Part shown: positions 39,727 through 49,146 of the stretch, piece by piece
How the letters are laid out: each line of letters opens with the position of its first letter
How positions within the stretch are numbered: position 1 is the first letter of the stretch
Translations under genes and position numbers: made by a program
NCBI RefSeq assembly: GCF_001590835.1
Contig: NZ_LTAQ01000004.1
Span: 56,097 to 120,096, forward strand
DNA from: Bacillus gaemokensis
GTDB taxonomy: Bacteria; Bacillota; Bacilli; Bacillales; Bacillaceae_G
Length of the DNA stretch: 64,000 bases
Reading direction: 5' to 3'
The notes under the pieces: model-generated
The model's database searches: none
Told to the model about the DNA's origin: nothing
Seen by the model: the letters and a program-made list of their open reading frames with translations, nothing else

Positions 39727-39984
39727 ATGGTTAAATACAAGAAAGGTAATGTTGTAGTTGAAGCCATAGAGTTCACTGACAGCAGTAAAGATATGATTTT
39801 CCATTGGATTACTCACACTCGTGAACCGATTTTTATCGATGGCGAACCTGCTTTAAAAATGAGAACTTTGGAAGGCTATGTGGTTGTTAGATTTGGAGAC
39901 TATGTTGTAAAAGGTGTAAATGGAGAGTTTTATTCGTGTAAGGCTGATGCCTTCCATGATACCTATAAACCAATTAATTTATAA
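39727..39984 (+). CDS. Widespread small phage protein (PGDYG-like)
   Basis: 85 residues, AGGAGG upstream. The pattern YKKGNVVVEAIEFT at the start and VRFGDYVVKGVNGEFYSCK plus AFHDTYKPI at the end is a very common small phage protein family of unknown role. Probably in the SOS transcript of 39469. Confidence 0.78.
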   Translation: MVKYKKGNVVVEAIEFTDSSKDMIFHWITHTREPIFIDGEPALKMRTLEGYVVVRFGDYVVKGVNGEFYSCKADAFHDTYKPINL

Positions 39985-40019
39985 AATGCGTATTTTAATA
40001 ACTTTGAGGAGGAATTAAA

Positions 40020-40265
40020 TTGAAAAAACGTAACATGGTTTACCTAGCAAAGAAAGCAGAAAGTAAGAGGGAGTCAAAACTTCTTGCAGGCTTACTAGAA
40101 GGACAGGGAGTTATCATTGGCAATACCAAAGATATTCACTGCTACAATATTAATGACGTTGTAAATGTTGAAGTGGAATCAAATGGCACATGGGCTTGGT
40201 GCGAACGTGTAAGAGATAAATTTAATCAAACTGTTCGTGTTGAAGATATCTTAATCAAGAAGTAA
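40020..40265 (+). CDS. Hypothetical small protein
   Basis: 81 residues from TTG 40020, GAGGAGG upstream. Basic N-terminal helix, beta-rich C-terminus. Unknown. Confidence 0.62.
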   Translation: MKKRNMVYLAKKAESKRESKLLAGLLEGQGVIIGNTKDIHCYNINDVVNVEVESNGTWAWCERVRDKFNQTVRVEDILIKK

Positions 40266-40311
40266 TTAGTATCAAATCAAAACTAAAACAAAACTTGGAG
40301 GCAAAATTATT

Positions 40312-40848
40312 ATGACAAACTCAACTAAATTATATGCAGATGGTATTTTCGTAAGTGAGGATAAAGCGTTAATTCAAGATATTAAGATAGTTCTAGAAGC
40401 TAAGAAACACCTTTCAGAAGAACAATTCAATGAACTTCACAAACAGTTCTGCGATAAGGTTCGTGAGTCACTAGGCGTTGAAAATGTTATTGGCACTGTA
40501 TTAAGCGATGATGAAAAAGAAGTATATGTTCCATTCTTCTCTATCAAAGCATCAGATAATAATCGCTACACGTTAGGATATAATTTCGAAACAGGTCGAT
40601 TCTATATGGAGTTAGAACAACCTCTTCCTTTAGAAGTGATTGACTTAGAAATCAAAGAAGTTAAAGAGTACGTCGAGTGTGCAATTGATTTTGATGATGC
40701 AAAAGAACATGTTGAAAACCTTAACAACCTGCATGAGTTAAGAAAGGATATGGTGTCATACCTTGAGATGTTGGAAGAGGTAGAGGAACTTGCTAAGACA
40801 ATGCTTGGAGCAATTCCAGTTGGATTTGGCGTAGCGGTGAGAGCATAG
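40312..40848 (+). CDS. Hypothetical acidic protein
   Basis: 178 residues, GGAGG upstream. Helical N-terminus and a C-terminal helix ending LGAIPVGFGVAVRA. Acidic. No family recognised. Confidence 0.65.
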   Translation: MTNSTKLYADGIFVSEDKALIQDIKIVLEAKKHLSEEQFNELHKQFCDKVRESLGVENVIGTVLSDDEKEVYVPFFSIKASDNNRYTLGYNFETGRFYMELEQPLPLEVIDLEIKEVKEYVECAIDFDDAKEHVENLNNLHELRKDMVSYLEMLEEVEELAKTMLGAIPVGFGVAVRA

Positions 40849-40861
40849 GAGTTGAAATTCG

Positions 40862-41050
40862 ATGAAGATTATCTGTGTAGACAATTTTGACAGAGACACA
40901 CATGACGATAAGTTAGTATGTGAGAGCATTGATAAATACTATGGTGAAGTCGTTGTAAATTCTCTTAACGATAAACTATCTGGCGAGCATAGCGACTCTT
41001 ACTTTAAGCTAGTTGAAGATGATTATAAGTTATACAAATATGAGTGGTAA
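40862..41050 (+). CDS. Hypothetical small protein
   Basis: 62 residues, AGGAG upstream. Begins IICVDNFDRDTHDDKLVCES, the start of many small phage proteins of similar size. Lies immediately before the NAD+ module. Confidence 0.65.
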   Translation: MKIICVDNFDRDTHDDKLVCESIDKYYGEVVVNSLNDKLSGEHSDSYFKLVEDDYKLYKYEW

Positions 41051-41085
41051 TTAAACTAAACTAAATCGAAAAGAGGACAACTATT

Positions 41086-42492
41086 ATGTTAAAAGATATT
41101 CGTACAAATCCAGTAATGCTAACTGATGTTTATAACCTTTCGCACCAACGTCTTAAAGTGAATACAGATTGGGAAGTGTCTCATATCTACAATCGTAAGG
41201 CAGGCATGATTCTTTATGGATTCGCTGAAATGGTAAACAGTATCTTAGAAACTCAAATCACAAATGCAATGATTCAACAGGCTAAAGAGGCGTCTAAGTT
41301 AATGGGCGTTATCTTCCCAACAGAATTGTTTGAACGTGTAGTAAATGAATGTAATGGTTATGCTCCAATTCAAGTACAATCTCTTGCGGAAGGAACTTGG
41401 TGTCCAACAGGAACTCCATTCGCACAAGTTAGCAATACAGTTGAAGGCTTTGGTGAATTAGTAACATGGTTCGAAGGTGTATTCTTACACGCATCATTCC
41501 CTTGTGGAACAGCTACAGAAGCATTCCATATGCGTAGATATCTTGAGGAAATGAAAGCAGAGTATGGCTTCGATGATAGCTTCTTAATTCGACTACATTC
41601 ATTTGGATTCCGTGGTCATCGTGGATTAGAAGATGCATATTGGGCAGGCACTTCATGGAACTTATTTATGCATGGTACAGATGATTTCCATACAATGATT
41701 CACACTCCAAACGCTAAGATGGGTTCTATCAGCGCACTGGCTCATAAGGTTACACAGCAATATGATGTAGAGTACGATGGATATGTTCATACAATCGATA
41801 AGACAGCAGAAGCAGGGGAAACAATTGTTGCGATTGTAATTGACACATACGATGCAAATCGATTTATCGATAACTACCTAGTGCCACTTGCTCATTATGC
41901 AAAAGAGAAAGGTGTTCACTTAGTTATTCGTCCAGACTCTGGAGACGTTAATCAGCAAGTAGTTGAAGTTTATCATAAGGTTCAAGCATATGGTATTACA
42001 AACGTTACAGCAATTATTGGAGAAGGTATGAGTTTCAAGAATATTATGCGAACAGACTTCTTCTTTAAGATGCGACAAGTTCCATTGACATTCGTAAGCT
42101 ATGGTGTAGGCGGTGGGTTCTACAATCACATTGACCGTGATACTTTAGGGTTCGCAATGAAGACAGCATTCTCTAATGGCGCACCACGCATGAAGTTTGG
42201 TATGAATCCATTGAAGCGTTCTATTCCAGATGCAGTAAATCTTTTAATGGCTGATGATGGCAAGACAATGTATGCGAAACGTCAAAGCGTAGACGCTATA
42301 AACGACTGTCTGTACACAGTGGTTTATTATCATGACAATCAAATGGATGAGCCAATTGTTAAGTATGCAGATTGGGAAGAAACGCAGAAACGAGCAATGT
42401 CTTATATTAATGAGAAAGACCTGCAAGAGCATATCTTATTACACGATGATATTAAAGAACTTGTAACAGAGTTCGAAAAGATTTATGGATAA
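41086..42492 (+). CDS. nadV: Nicotinamide phosphoribosyltransferase
   Basis: 468 residues, normal length for NAMPT. Signatures LTDVYNLSHQRLKVN at the start, GFRGHRGLEDAYWAGTSWNL, VIRPDSGD (PRPP/NMN binding), IIGEGMSFKNI and SYGVGGGFYNH. Converts nicotinamide plus PRPP to NMN. With NMN adenylyltransferase next door it forms a two-step NAD+ salvage route. Confidence 0.95.
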   Translation: MLKDIRTNPVMLTDVYNLSHQRLKVNTDWEVSHIYNRKAGMILYGFAEMVNSILETQITNAMIQQAKEASKLMGVIFPTELFERVVNECNGYAPIQVQSLAEGTWCPTGTPFAQVSNTVEGFGELVTWFEGVFLHASFPCGTATEAFHMRRYLEEMKAEYGFDDSFLIRLHSFGFRGHRGLEDAYWAGTSWNLFMHGTDDFHTMIHTPNAKMGSISALAHKVTQQYDVEYDGYVHTIDKTAEAGETIVAIVIDTYDANRFIDNYLVPLAHYAKEKGVHLVIRPDSGDVNQQVVEVYHKVQAYGITNVTAIIGEGMSFKNIMRTDFFFKMRQVPLTFVSYGVGGGFYNHIDRDTLGFAMKTAFSNGAPRMKFGMNPLKRSIPDAVNLLMADDGKTMYAKRQSVDAINDCLYTVVYYHDNQMDEPIVKYADWEETQKRAMSYINEKDLQEHILLHDDIKELVTEFEKIYG

Positions 42493-42504
42493 AACAAAAC
42501 CATT
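42492..42504 (+). promoter_or_regulatory. Operator copy AAACAAAACCATT
   Basis: Between nadV and the adenylyltransferase gene, ending 5 bp before the AGGAGG. No -35/-10. Confidence 0.65.
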
Positions 42505-42523
42505 AAAATAGCAGGAGGCAATC

Positions 42524-43117
42524 ATGAAAACTTTTAAACTAGGATTCGTTATAGGTAGGTTTCAACACATCCATTCAAGTCACGAGAAAATGATTAACAC
42601 TGCTCTACAATCTTGTGAGAGAGTCATCCTCATGGTTGGCTCTTCTCAAGAAAGTGGAAGTATTAGAAATCCATTCAATCTATATACTCGCATGAATCTT
42701 ATTCGAGAAGTATTTGGAAAAGAGATTGAAGAGGGGAAGCTGTTATTAGCACATACAGATGACATGAGTCATGAAGATGACCATAGTACAGCATGGGGAG
42801 ATTTCCTTATTCAAAAGATTGAAATGTGGAAAGGTCACTATGGTGTCTATGACGATGTAGATTGCTTTATCTATGGCAATGACGAAGAGAGAACATCTTG
42901 GTTCAAGCCAAAGGATATTGAGAAGATAAGCCACGTCATTCTATCTAGAAAGGCTGATAATCTGAGCGCCACAAACGTTAGAAGATTATTAGTTTCAAAT
43001 GATATACGAGCATGGAAGGAAAGTGTCCCTGTTAAAATTAGACACTTGTATAGCGAATTACGAGCAGAATTATTACTAGTTCCATATTACAAAGAGGCAC
43101 TGGAGGAAAACAAATAA
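42524..43117 (+). CDS. nadM: Nicotinamide mononucleotide adenylyltransferase
   Basis: 197 residues, AGGAGG upstream. Nucleotidyltransferase signature GRFQHIHSSHEKMI (modified HxGH) and C-terminal SATNVRRLL (ISSTxxR-like), GSSQESGSIRNPF as in NadM. Converts NMN plus ATP to NAD+. Its stop overlaps the Nudix start (TAATG). Confidence 0.9.
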   Translation: MKTFKLGFVIGRFQHIHSSHEKMINTALQSCERVILMVGSSQESGSIRNPFNLYTRMNLIREVFGKEIEEGKLLLAHTDDMSHEDDHSTAWGDFLIQKIEMWKGHYGVYDDVDCFIYGNDEERTSWFKPKDIEKISHVILSRKADNLSATNVRRLLVSNDIRAWKESVPVKIRHLYSELRAELLLVPYYKEALEENK

Positions 43118-43668
43118 TGGTGAAGATTACTAAGTTGTATGAAAACAAGTGGAATACAGTTGTGGAAAAAGAATTAGACAATGGATGCAAGTATGTCTAT
43201 AACAAAGCAGAATGGTGTAATAGCGCAGGAGTTGCAATTCTCCCATTCAGAAATATAGTAGTTAACAATTGGGGATTCACTGAGCGAGAGTACCTAGGAA
43301 GATTTGAAGTATGTCCTGCTCATTCAGAAGAGATTGAACTATGCTCAATTACTGGTGGATGCGATAAAGAGGGTGAAGAGCCAATCGTTACAGCATATCG
43401 TGAACTAATTGAAGAAGGTGGATATAAAGTACCAGTTGAGAACATTATTCCACTTGGAACTATTCGACCAAGTAAAGCATCTGATACAACTACTTATCTA
43501 TTCGCAGTAGATTTAGGGGATGGATATGAGGAAGTAGAAGCTACTGGAGACGGTACAATTGGCGAAGAGGGAGCATACTGTGATTGGATTACTGGCAAAC
43601 AGCTTGTAGATGCTAAAGACCCATTATTACATTCTATGGTAATGCGACTGCTTACAACTAACAAATAA
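43117..43668 (+). CDS. Nudix hydrolase
   Basis: 183 residues. Nudix box GGCDKEGEEPIVTAYRELIE-EGGY fits G-x5-E-x7-REuxEExGu. Likely hydrolyses ADP-ribose or a related nucleotide; next to the NAD+ genes it may recycle ADP-ribose toward salvage. Part of a three-gene operon. Confidence 0.88.
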   Translation: MVKITKLYENKWNTVVEKELDNGCKYVYNKAEWCNSAGVAILPFRNIVVNNWGFTEREYLGRFEVCPAHSEEIELCSITGGCDKEGEEPIVTAYRELIEEGGYKVPVENIIPLGTIRPSKASDTTTYLFAVDLGDGYEEVEATGDGTIGEEGAYCDWITGKQLVDAKDPLLHSMVMRLLTTNK

Positions 43669-43672
43669 TATT

Positions 43673-43712
43673 AAACAAAACCATTGCAAAATAAAACGAA
43701 ATAAGTTATACT
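43673..43712 (+). promoter_or_regulatory. Promoter with operator
   Basis: AAACAAAACCATT (43673-43685), TTGCAA (43684-43689), 17 bp, TATACT (43707-43712). Confidence 0.85.
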
Positions 43713-43740
43713 GATAATACATCAGAGAGAGGGGTTAACC

Positions 43741-44361
43741 ATGATAGGAGTTATTCAATTAGTGGTTGAAATCAATTATGATGAAATGCTTAAGGAAGAG
43801 AATCTAAAAGCCATTCATGGCTATACAGGGATTCAAACACCAGATGAGATGATGAAAAGTCATCTGAATAACATTGGCAACAAGCTTGCTAATACAGTAG
43901 ATGGTCTACCATACGTCAAATATAATGTTGATGGTCAATTCTATCCAATGCCAGAACAACCGCAATCAGAAGCCGTTGAAGAGAAGGTAGAGGATGAAGA
44001 AACAGCATCACCATATATGGGTGAAGATGAGGTAGAAGAAATCGTGGCAGAAAAGCTAGACACAAGCGAATCTATTAAAGAGAACGATGTTCTAGCGAGA
44101 CTGAATAAAGACTTGGATGCTGTATCTGTTGAGCATGGTATCCCACAGGCTATTAAAGTAAATGGTGAATTTATTGAATGTCTAAAGAAGGAAGTCGCTT
44201 CAATTTCTGACGTAGAATCGCCAGATGAAGTTCCTTCACACTACATGGGATTTGAACTTCGTGTCGAAGGCATGGAAGAGCCGTATGAGATTGAGTTTAA
44301 GCCTTATGATGGCACTGATTTAAGAACATTCTCTTATAAAATTGAACCAAAAAATCCTTGA
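43741..44361 (+). CDS. Hypothetical acidic protein
   Basis: 206 residues, AGAGGGG upstream. Strongly Glu/Asp-rich central linker (EEKVEDEETASPYMGEDEVE). Perhaps a DNA mimic or replication accessory; no evidence beyond charge. Confidence 0.65.
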   Translation: MIGVIQLVVEINYDEMLKEENLKAIHGYTGIQTPDEMMKSHLNNIGNKLANTVDGLPYVKYNVDGQFYPMPEQPQSEAVEEKVEDEETASPYMGEDEVEEIVAEKLDTSESIKENDVLARLNKDLDAVSVEHGIPQAIKVNGEFIECLKKEVASISDVESPDEVPSHYMGFELRVEGMEEPYEIEFKPYDGTDLRTFSYKIEPKNP

Positions 44362-44565
44362 CTTTATAAAGCAAAACCATTAAAATAATAAGAGTGGACA
44401 GGGCGAGGGATTGATTATCTAATCCTTAGCCCACACCTCTTGATTTAATTAATAGATTACTTAAGTCAATAATGATTTTAACTTAAACAAAACCATTAAA
44501 ACTTATTGGCTTAAAAGAAGATGTTAATTCAATCAAACTCAAATAACAGAAAGAGGTAATTGTTC
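44362..44565 (+). promoter_or_regulatory. Intergenic region with two operator copies
   Basis: Partial element GCAAAACCATT (about 44371-44381) and AAACAAAACCATT (44485-44497). Short inverted GAGTGGACAGGG/CCCACACCTC-type pairing between 44391 and 44441. Promoter not clear. Confidence 0.5.
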
Positions 44566-45771
44566 ATGACAAACTTACAAAAAGACAACAAAAAAGAAGG
44601 CTTACAAAAGGAAAAAGGTTTCAACACTTTGATTGGGAAAGTTAAAGTAAATGACAAAACATTCAGTGGCATTCAAGTTTCTGAGAAAACTGGCTACAAC
44701 TATGTTCGAATTAACTTTGGTGTTGAAACAGAAGAAGGTAACACTGTTTATTGCGAAATGATGGGTGGATACTTCCCAAGCAAGCCAGTAATTATTGCAT
44801 CTTCTAAAGATGACAATTCACGATTAGAAATCAATTGGGCTGACCGCTTAAACGAGATGATTGTTGATTCTGTATCAGATTTCCGCTTGCACAAGATTGG
44901 TCTTGACCGCAACGAAAAAGGCGAACTGAACATTAAGAAGTTCTTATCTCCAGTAGATGTTCATGAGTATTTAAAAGAAAACTTAAAAGATGGTATGGAA
45001 ATCAGTGTTCGTGGTAAATTTGGATTCAGCGAATATAACCAAGAAACACAACGTAAGTTCCAAATCCAAAACATCTTCTTACCTTTCCAGAAGAAAGACG
45101 AGGAAAGTGGAGAGTTATTACCTGTCGAATACAAAGCTGAATTCGTTCAAACTATCTTGCTAGATGAAGAGTCATTCAAACGAGTTACAAAGCAAGACAG
45201 AGAAGCAGGGGAAGTTGTGGTATCAGCATACGTTGTTGACTATGTTAACAAGAAAGATAATAAAGAAATTAAGAAGAACTTACCATTCTCACAGCCAATC
45301 GTAGTTCCAATTAACAAAGAAAACCCAGAGATGACTGAGAAAATCTTGGATGCTCTATTCAAAGTTAAAAAGGGAAAAGTTCGCAGATTGACAATCGAAG
45401 GTAAAATCGTTGAAGGCTTCGAGAAGCAAGAAGTATCTGAGGCAGATATTGAAATCTCACCAGAGATTCAAGAGTTAATTGCTATGGGACTTTACAGCGA
45501 AGAGGAAGCTAAGAAGAAGATGACTGTTCGTGGTAACAAAGTTAGCAAGCTTGTATTCACACGTCCTCATATCATGAAAGACAAAGATGATGCAACGAAA
45601 ATCATGATGGATAAGAGCGATGATATCTATACGCCAGAAGATTTAGTAATTCCAGAGCCAGAAGAAATGGAATCTGAAAGCTACGAAAGTACTGGTGAGA
45701 CAGCAGGTGGAGATGCTCCAAGCGATGCTTCTTGGATGACTGCTTTAGGTATCACTGGAGAACAAGCTTAA
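44566..45771 (+). CDS. Probable OB-fold single-strand DNA-binding/recombination protein
   Basis: 401 residues from ATG 44566, AGAGGT upstream. N-terminal 60-140 shows OB-like strands (TLIGKVKVNDKTFSGIQV, YVRINFGV, ISVRGKFGFSEYN), and the acidic tail ends ALGITGEQA. Just before a RecA-fold ATPase. ssDNA-binding is inferred from position and fold pattern. Confidence 0.55.
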   Translation: MTNLQKDNKKEGLQKEKGFNTLIGKVKVNDKTFSGIQVSEKTGYNYVRINFGVETEEGNTVYCEMMGGYFPSKPVIIASSKDDNSRLEINWADRLNEMIVDSVSDFRLHKIGLDRNEKGELNIKKFLSPVDVHEYLKENLKDGMEISVRGKFGFSEYNQETQRKFQIQNIFLPFQKKDEESGELLPVEYKAEFVQTILLDEESFKRVTKQDREAGEVVVSAYVVDYVNKKDNKEIKKNLPFSQPIVVPINKENPEMTEKILDALFKVKKGKVRRLTIEGKIVEGFEKQEVSEADIEISPEIQELIAMGLYSEEEAKKKMTVRGNKVSKLVFTRPHIMKDKDDATKIMMDKSDDIYTPEDLVIPEPEEMESESYESTGETAGGDAPSDASWMTALGITGEQA

Positions 45772-45795
45772 ACAAAACCATTAAACAAAACCATC
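45770..45795 (+). promoter_or_regulatory. Tandem operator copies
   Basis: AAACAAAACCATT immediately followed by AAACAAAACCATC, 13-bp repeat unit; a third, AAACAAAATCATT, is at 45842-45854 before 45885. Between the last two is a hairpin AGGGAGA/TCTCCCT. Confidence 0.7.
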
Positions 45796-45884
45796 GAAAT
45801 GAAGTGAGATGATAGGGAGAACATCTTTAAAAATCTCCCTAAAACAAAATCATTAAAATAACAAACAGAAAGAGGTAATTTATA

Positions 45885-46850
45885 GTGAGTATGTTCCGTA
45901 AACCATCAACAAAACAATTAGGTCTTAAAGTTCTAGCAATGGGTCAAAAAGGTTCTGGTAAATCAGTATTTGCACTTTCATTCCCACGAGTATTTGCAAT
46001 CGATGCAGAAACTGGTATGGCATTTTATGAAGACCATCCACAATTTGGTCAGAATTTAGAAGGTGTACTAAATACTCAAAACTTCAATGAAGTACAAGAG
46101 GCGATTGACGAAGTAATGGATATGGGTGTAGAGGAAGTTGGTTCTCTTGTAATTGATTCTGAAACAAAGATTTATCAAAACTTAACTGATGCAAGCTTAC
46201 AGGTTGAAGAGAAGCGAGCTAGAAAGAATGGTAAAGATGTCAATGATTCAAGCGTATCTATGCGTGGATATGGTCGCATTAAGCTTGTAGCAACTCGTTT
46301 GCAAAATTTGAAAATCGACTTATCTGCAAAAGGTGTTAACATTATCTCTATTTCACAAATTGATGATATTAAGCAAAAGGTTGGCGAGAACTTCGTTAAA
46401 ATTGGAGAGAAACCAGTGATGCAAAAGAACTCTGAATACGATTACGATATTGTTATCAAGCAGTTCACAGAGAAGACGCCAACTGGAGAAGAGATTTATA
46501 AAGGTGAAATCTTAAAAGACCGAACAGGCGTTACAAAAGTTGGACAAATTGTTGACAATCCTTCTTATGACATTTGGAAAAAATTCATTGAATCACGCAA
46601 AGGCGCAGATAAAATCAAGTCTAACCTTGCTCAAGATTCTGATAAGGCTAAAAAGGCTCTTGAAGAAGAGGATGCAGAGGCTGAGAAAACTGTTGTAGAC
46701 AAGTTCCGTGAAGTTATGCAAAAAGACGAAGCTAAGAAGAAAGCACCAGAGTTAATCAAGCAATACGGTATTAAAAATCCTCTTGCACCTGCTAATGCAA
46801 AAGAACTGCAAGATTTAAGTAAAATCGTAGAAGAATTAGAGAAGCTGTAA
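45885..46850 (+). CDS. RecA-fold ATPase (AAA_24/Sak4-like recombinase)
   Basis: 321 residues from GTG 45885 (AGAGGT upstream). Walker A GQKGSGKSVFAL (about 19-30), Walker B SLVIDSET, and IISISQIDD. Such proteins act as phage single-strand annealing/exchange ATPases with SSB. The C-terminal 80 residues are Lys/Ala/Glu-rich. Follows the OB-like gene. Confidence 0.8.
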   Translation: MSMFRKPSTKQLGLKVLAMGQKGSGKSVFALSFPRVFAIDAETGMAFYEDHPQFGQNLEGVLNTQNFNEVQEAIDEVMDMGVEEVGSLVIDSETKIYQNLTDASLQVEEKRARKNGKDVNDSSVSMRGYGRIKLVATRLQNLKIDLSAKGVNIISISQIDDIKQKVGENFVKIGEKPVMQKNSEYDYDIVIKQFTEKTPTGEEIYKGEILKDRTGVTKVGQIVDNPSYDIWKKFIESRKGADKIKSNLAQDSDKAKKALEEEDAEAEKTVVDKFREVMQKDEAKKKAPELIKQYGIKNPLAPANAKELQDLSKIVEELEKL

Positions 46851-46859
46851 GGAAAATAG

Positions 46860-46887
46860 AAGGGGAGTTAATTTTTTAACTTCCCTT
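46860..46887 (+). terminator. Rho-independent terminator
   Basis: AAGGGGAGTTAA/TTAACTTCCCTT stem with TTTT; T-run is inside the loop/3' side, strength moderate. Confidence 0.65.
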
Positions 46888-46888
46888 T

Positions 46889-46928
46889 AAACAAAACCAT
46901 TGCATTTTAATGAATAATCATTTATAAT
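46889..46928 (+). promoter_or_regulatory. Promoter with operator, best example
   Basis: AAACAAAACCATT (46889-46901), TTGCAT (46900-46905), exactly 17 bp, TATAAT (46923-46928). Confidence 0.9.
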
Positions 46929-46960
46929 AAAAAACAGATAGGAAACAGGTGGGAAATGAA

Positions 46961-47659
46961 ATGACTAAATCAAAAGGCAAAATGACTAAGCCAAGAAAAG
47001 TAGATACCGAGAAAGTACAATTGTGTTATTACTGCACAAACGTTATTGAAGACTTGGGAGACTTGGTTTTCAGAAAAGTTCCTTTAGCAACTCCAAAAGG
47101 AATATTCCAGAAGAACAGACAGTTTCATTTGAAATGTCTTATCGAATACAACGATAAACTGGAAAACTTGGAGTTGAGACAGGAAGAGAATTCTGATTGG
47201 GATTTAGTTTATAGATATTTCCAAGTAGATATTCTGGGGCTTAGTAAGACACAGAATTTAGATAAACATGCTGTTTCAAGATTATTAGGGCTTAGAGTTG
47301 GTAAGTATATTCCAAATGGAACAAACACTCGAACGTTACCAAGGGGATATGACTTCAAAATCATATTAACAACATTAAAGGTTGTTAAGCCAAAAGTGAA
47401 AGCTTATATGGCTACAGCTACCCTTGCAAATGATAAGCATCGAATTGATGGCATTATGAGATTTGTTACCAGTGAAATCAATGACGTTGCAAAGCGTATG
47501 GAAACACAACGTAAGTCAAATGAGAAGCTTGTAAAAGAAGAAGTGAAAGAGGAATTCGATTACATGAAGCTACTCGCTGAAAGAAAGCAGGCAGAGGTCG
47601 AAGTGGAAGAGGATGAAGACCTAGACACAACGATTGAAGCATTACTTGGAGGTAACTGA
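46961..47659 (+). CDS. Probable helicase partner/loader with zinc motif
   Basis: 232 residues from ATG 46961 (GGTGG upstream). CYYC and HLKC near residues 19-53 can form a zinc site; the C-terminal half is helical (DAVSRLLGLR... region) and basic. Stop overlaps the helicase start by one base, typical of loader-helicase pairs; the role is otherwise inferred. Confidence 0.5.
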   Translation: MTKSKGKMTKPRKVDTEKVQLCYYCTNVIEDLGDLVFRKVPLATPKGIFQKNRQFHLKCLIEYNDKLENLELRQEENSDWDLVYRYFQVDILGLSKTQNLDKHAVSRLLGLRVGKYIPNGTNTRTLPRGYDFKIILTTLKVVKPKVKAYMATATLANDKHRIDGIMRFVTSEINDVAKRMETQRKSNEKLVKEEVKEEFDYMKLLAERKQAEVEVEEDEDLDTTIEALLGGN

Positions 47660-49119
47660 TGAGCGAAAAGACAGATAAGCAACGAAGAGAAGAGTTTAGA
47701 GAAATGCTCACAAAGCAGAAGAACAATGCTGAATCATATGTTGTTCTTAGTATCTATAAGAACCCAGAGTTAATGCACGACAGTAACCTTACAGCAGATG
47801 ATTTCCACAACCTTGAATGGAAATATTACTTTGCTGTTGCTAAGAAGCTAATTGAAAAAGAAGTTAAAGCATTCGATGATATTGTTATTGGCGTTGCTGT
47901 ATCAGAGAATGAACAGCTACAGAAAATGTACGATGACTTTGGTGGATGGGCGACAATTCAAAATGGTATGACGTTTGTTCAAGAAGAGAACTTCGATAGC
48001 TATCTGGCAGACATCAAGAAGACAAATGTAATGCTTAGGCTTCATGACCTTAACTTCCCTGTAATGGAGAAGTTTGATAACTACAAGGTTATGAGTATTG
48101 AAAAGCTTCAGAGTTCATTAGAGAAAGTATTGGCAAGTGTATTCGCTGATGTGGACATCGAAGAGACTGTAGAAGATTTAAGTATCGGTCTTTGGGATGT
48201 GGTACTGGAAGCACACGAAGGAAAGATGGCAGGTTTCCCTTATGCATCATCAATGTTAACAGAAGCTGTCAATGGAATGGCACTTGGGAATATCACAATG
48301 ATGTCAGCTAACTCTGGTATGGGTAAAACATTCCTTACATTATCTCAGATTCTACCAAACATGATTGCGTTTGATGAGAAGCTATTAATCTTAGCAAACG
48401 AGGAAGACCGAAAGAAATGGCAACGTGAAATCATAGTTTGGGTTATTAATAACGTTAAAAAGGGAAGCTTCGAGAAGAAGAGATTCCAACAAGGTAAATT
48501 CAATACAGATGAGATGACCACTCTTAAAGAAGCTACAGATTGGCTGAAAGAGAAGATGAAGAAGGGTATTATCTCATTCGTAAACTTCACATCATTTAAC
48601 ATGAATAAGGCTATTCGTATGATTAAGAAGCAGGCATCTGTTCATGGTACTAAATACTTCATTCTAGACACGTTAAAGCTAGATAGTGATTCAGTGAATG
48701 AGAATGCTCAAGCTTGGTTAAGCCTTCAGCAGAATATGGTTAAACTCTATGATGTCATTAAACCATCAAATCGCAACCTCCATGTGTGGGTAACCTATCA
48801 ATTAGGTAAATCTGCTATGATGAGTAGATACTTGAGTCAAAATTCACTTGGGGTCAGTAAAAATGTCGTTGACGTAGTGTCTACGTTGATGTTAGTCAGA
48901 AAGGCTCTGGATTCTGAGAAAAAGGGTGGTACTAACGAAGTAAAGGTAAAGACCAAAGATGGTAAAATCATCGAGATGGACAAGGAAAAAGAGTATTTCA
49001 TTATGTTCCTTGGGAAGAACAGGATGGGTGAGACTCATCGACAACTAGTATTTGAAGTGGATATGGGTAGAAATATTGTAAATGGAATCGGCACTTGCCG
49101 AATTGAACAAGACTTCTAA
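47659..49119 (+). CDS. DnaB-type replicative helicase
   Basis: 486 residues. Walker A ANSGMGKTFLTL (about 215-226), N-terminal alpha-helical domain with YVVLSIYKNPELM, Walker B KYFILDTLKLD and WVTYQLGK (Arg-finger region). Hexameric fork helicase; works with the primase at 56.6 kb. Confidence 0.88.
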   Translation: MSEKTDKQRREEFREMLTKQKNNAESYVVLSIYKNPELMHDSNLTADDFHNLEWKYYFAVAKKLIEKEVKAFDDIVIGVAVSENEQLQKMYDDFGGWATIQNGMTFVQEENFDSYLADIKKTNVMLRLHDLNFPVMEKFDNYKVMSIEKLQSSLEKVLASVFADVDIEETVEDLSIGLWDVVLEAHEGKMAGFPYASSMLTEAVNGMALGNITMMSANSGMGKTFLTLSQILPNMIAFDEKLLILANEEDRKKWQREIIVWVINNVKKGSFEKKRFQQGKFNTDEMTTLKEATDWLKEKMKKGIISFVNFTSFNMNKAIRMIKKQASVHGTKYFILDTLKLDSDSVNENAQAWLSLQQNMVKLYDVIKPSNRNLHVWVTYQLGKSAMMSRYLSQNSLGVSKNVVDVVSTLMLVRKALDSEKKGGTNEVKVKTKDGKIIEMDKEKEYFIMFLGKNRMGETHRQLVFEVDMGRNIVNGIGTCRIEQDF

Positions 49120-49131
49120 AACAAAACCATT
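49119..49131 (+). promoter_or_regulatory. Operator copy AAACAAAACCATT
   Basis: Directly after the helicase stop and overlapping the spacer to 49147; followed by AAAA. No -10. Confidence 0.65.
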
Positions 49132-49146
49132 AAAATGGAGGTAGGC

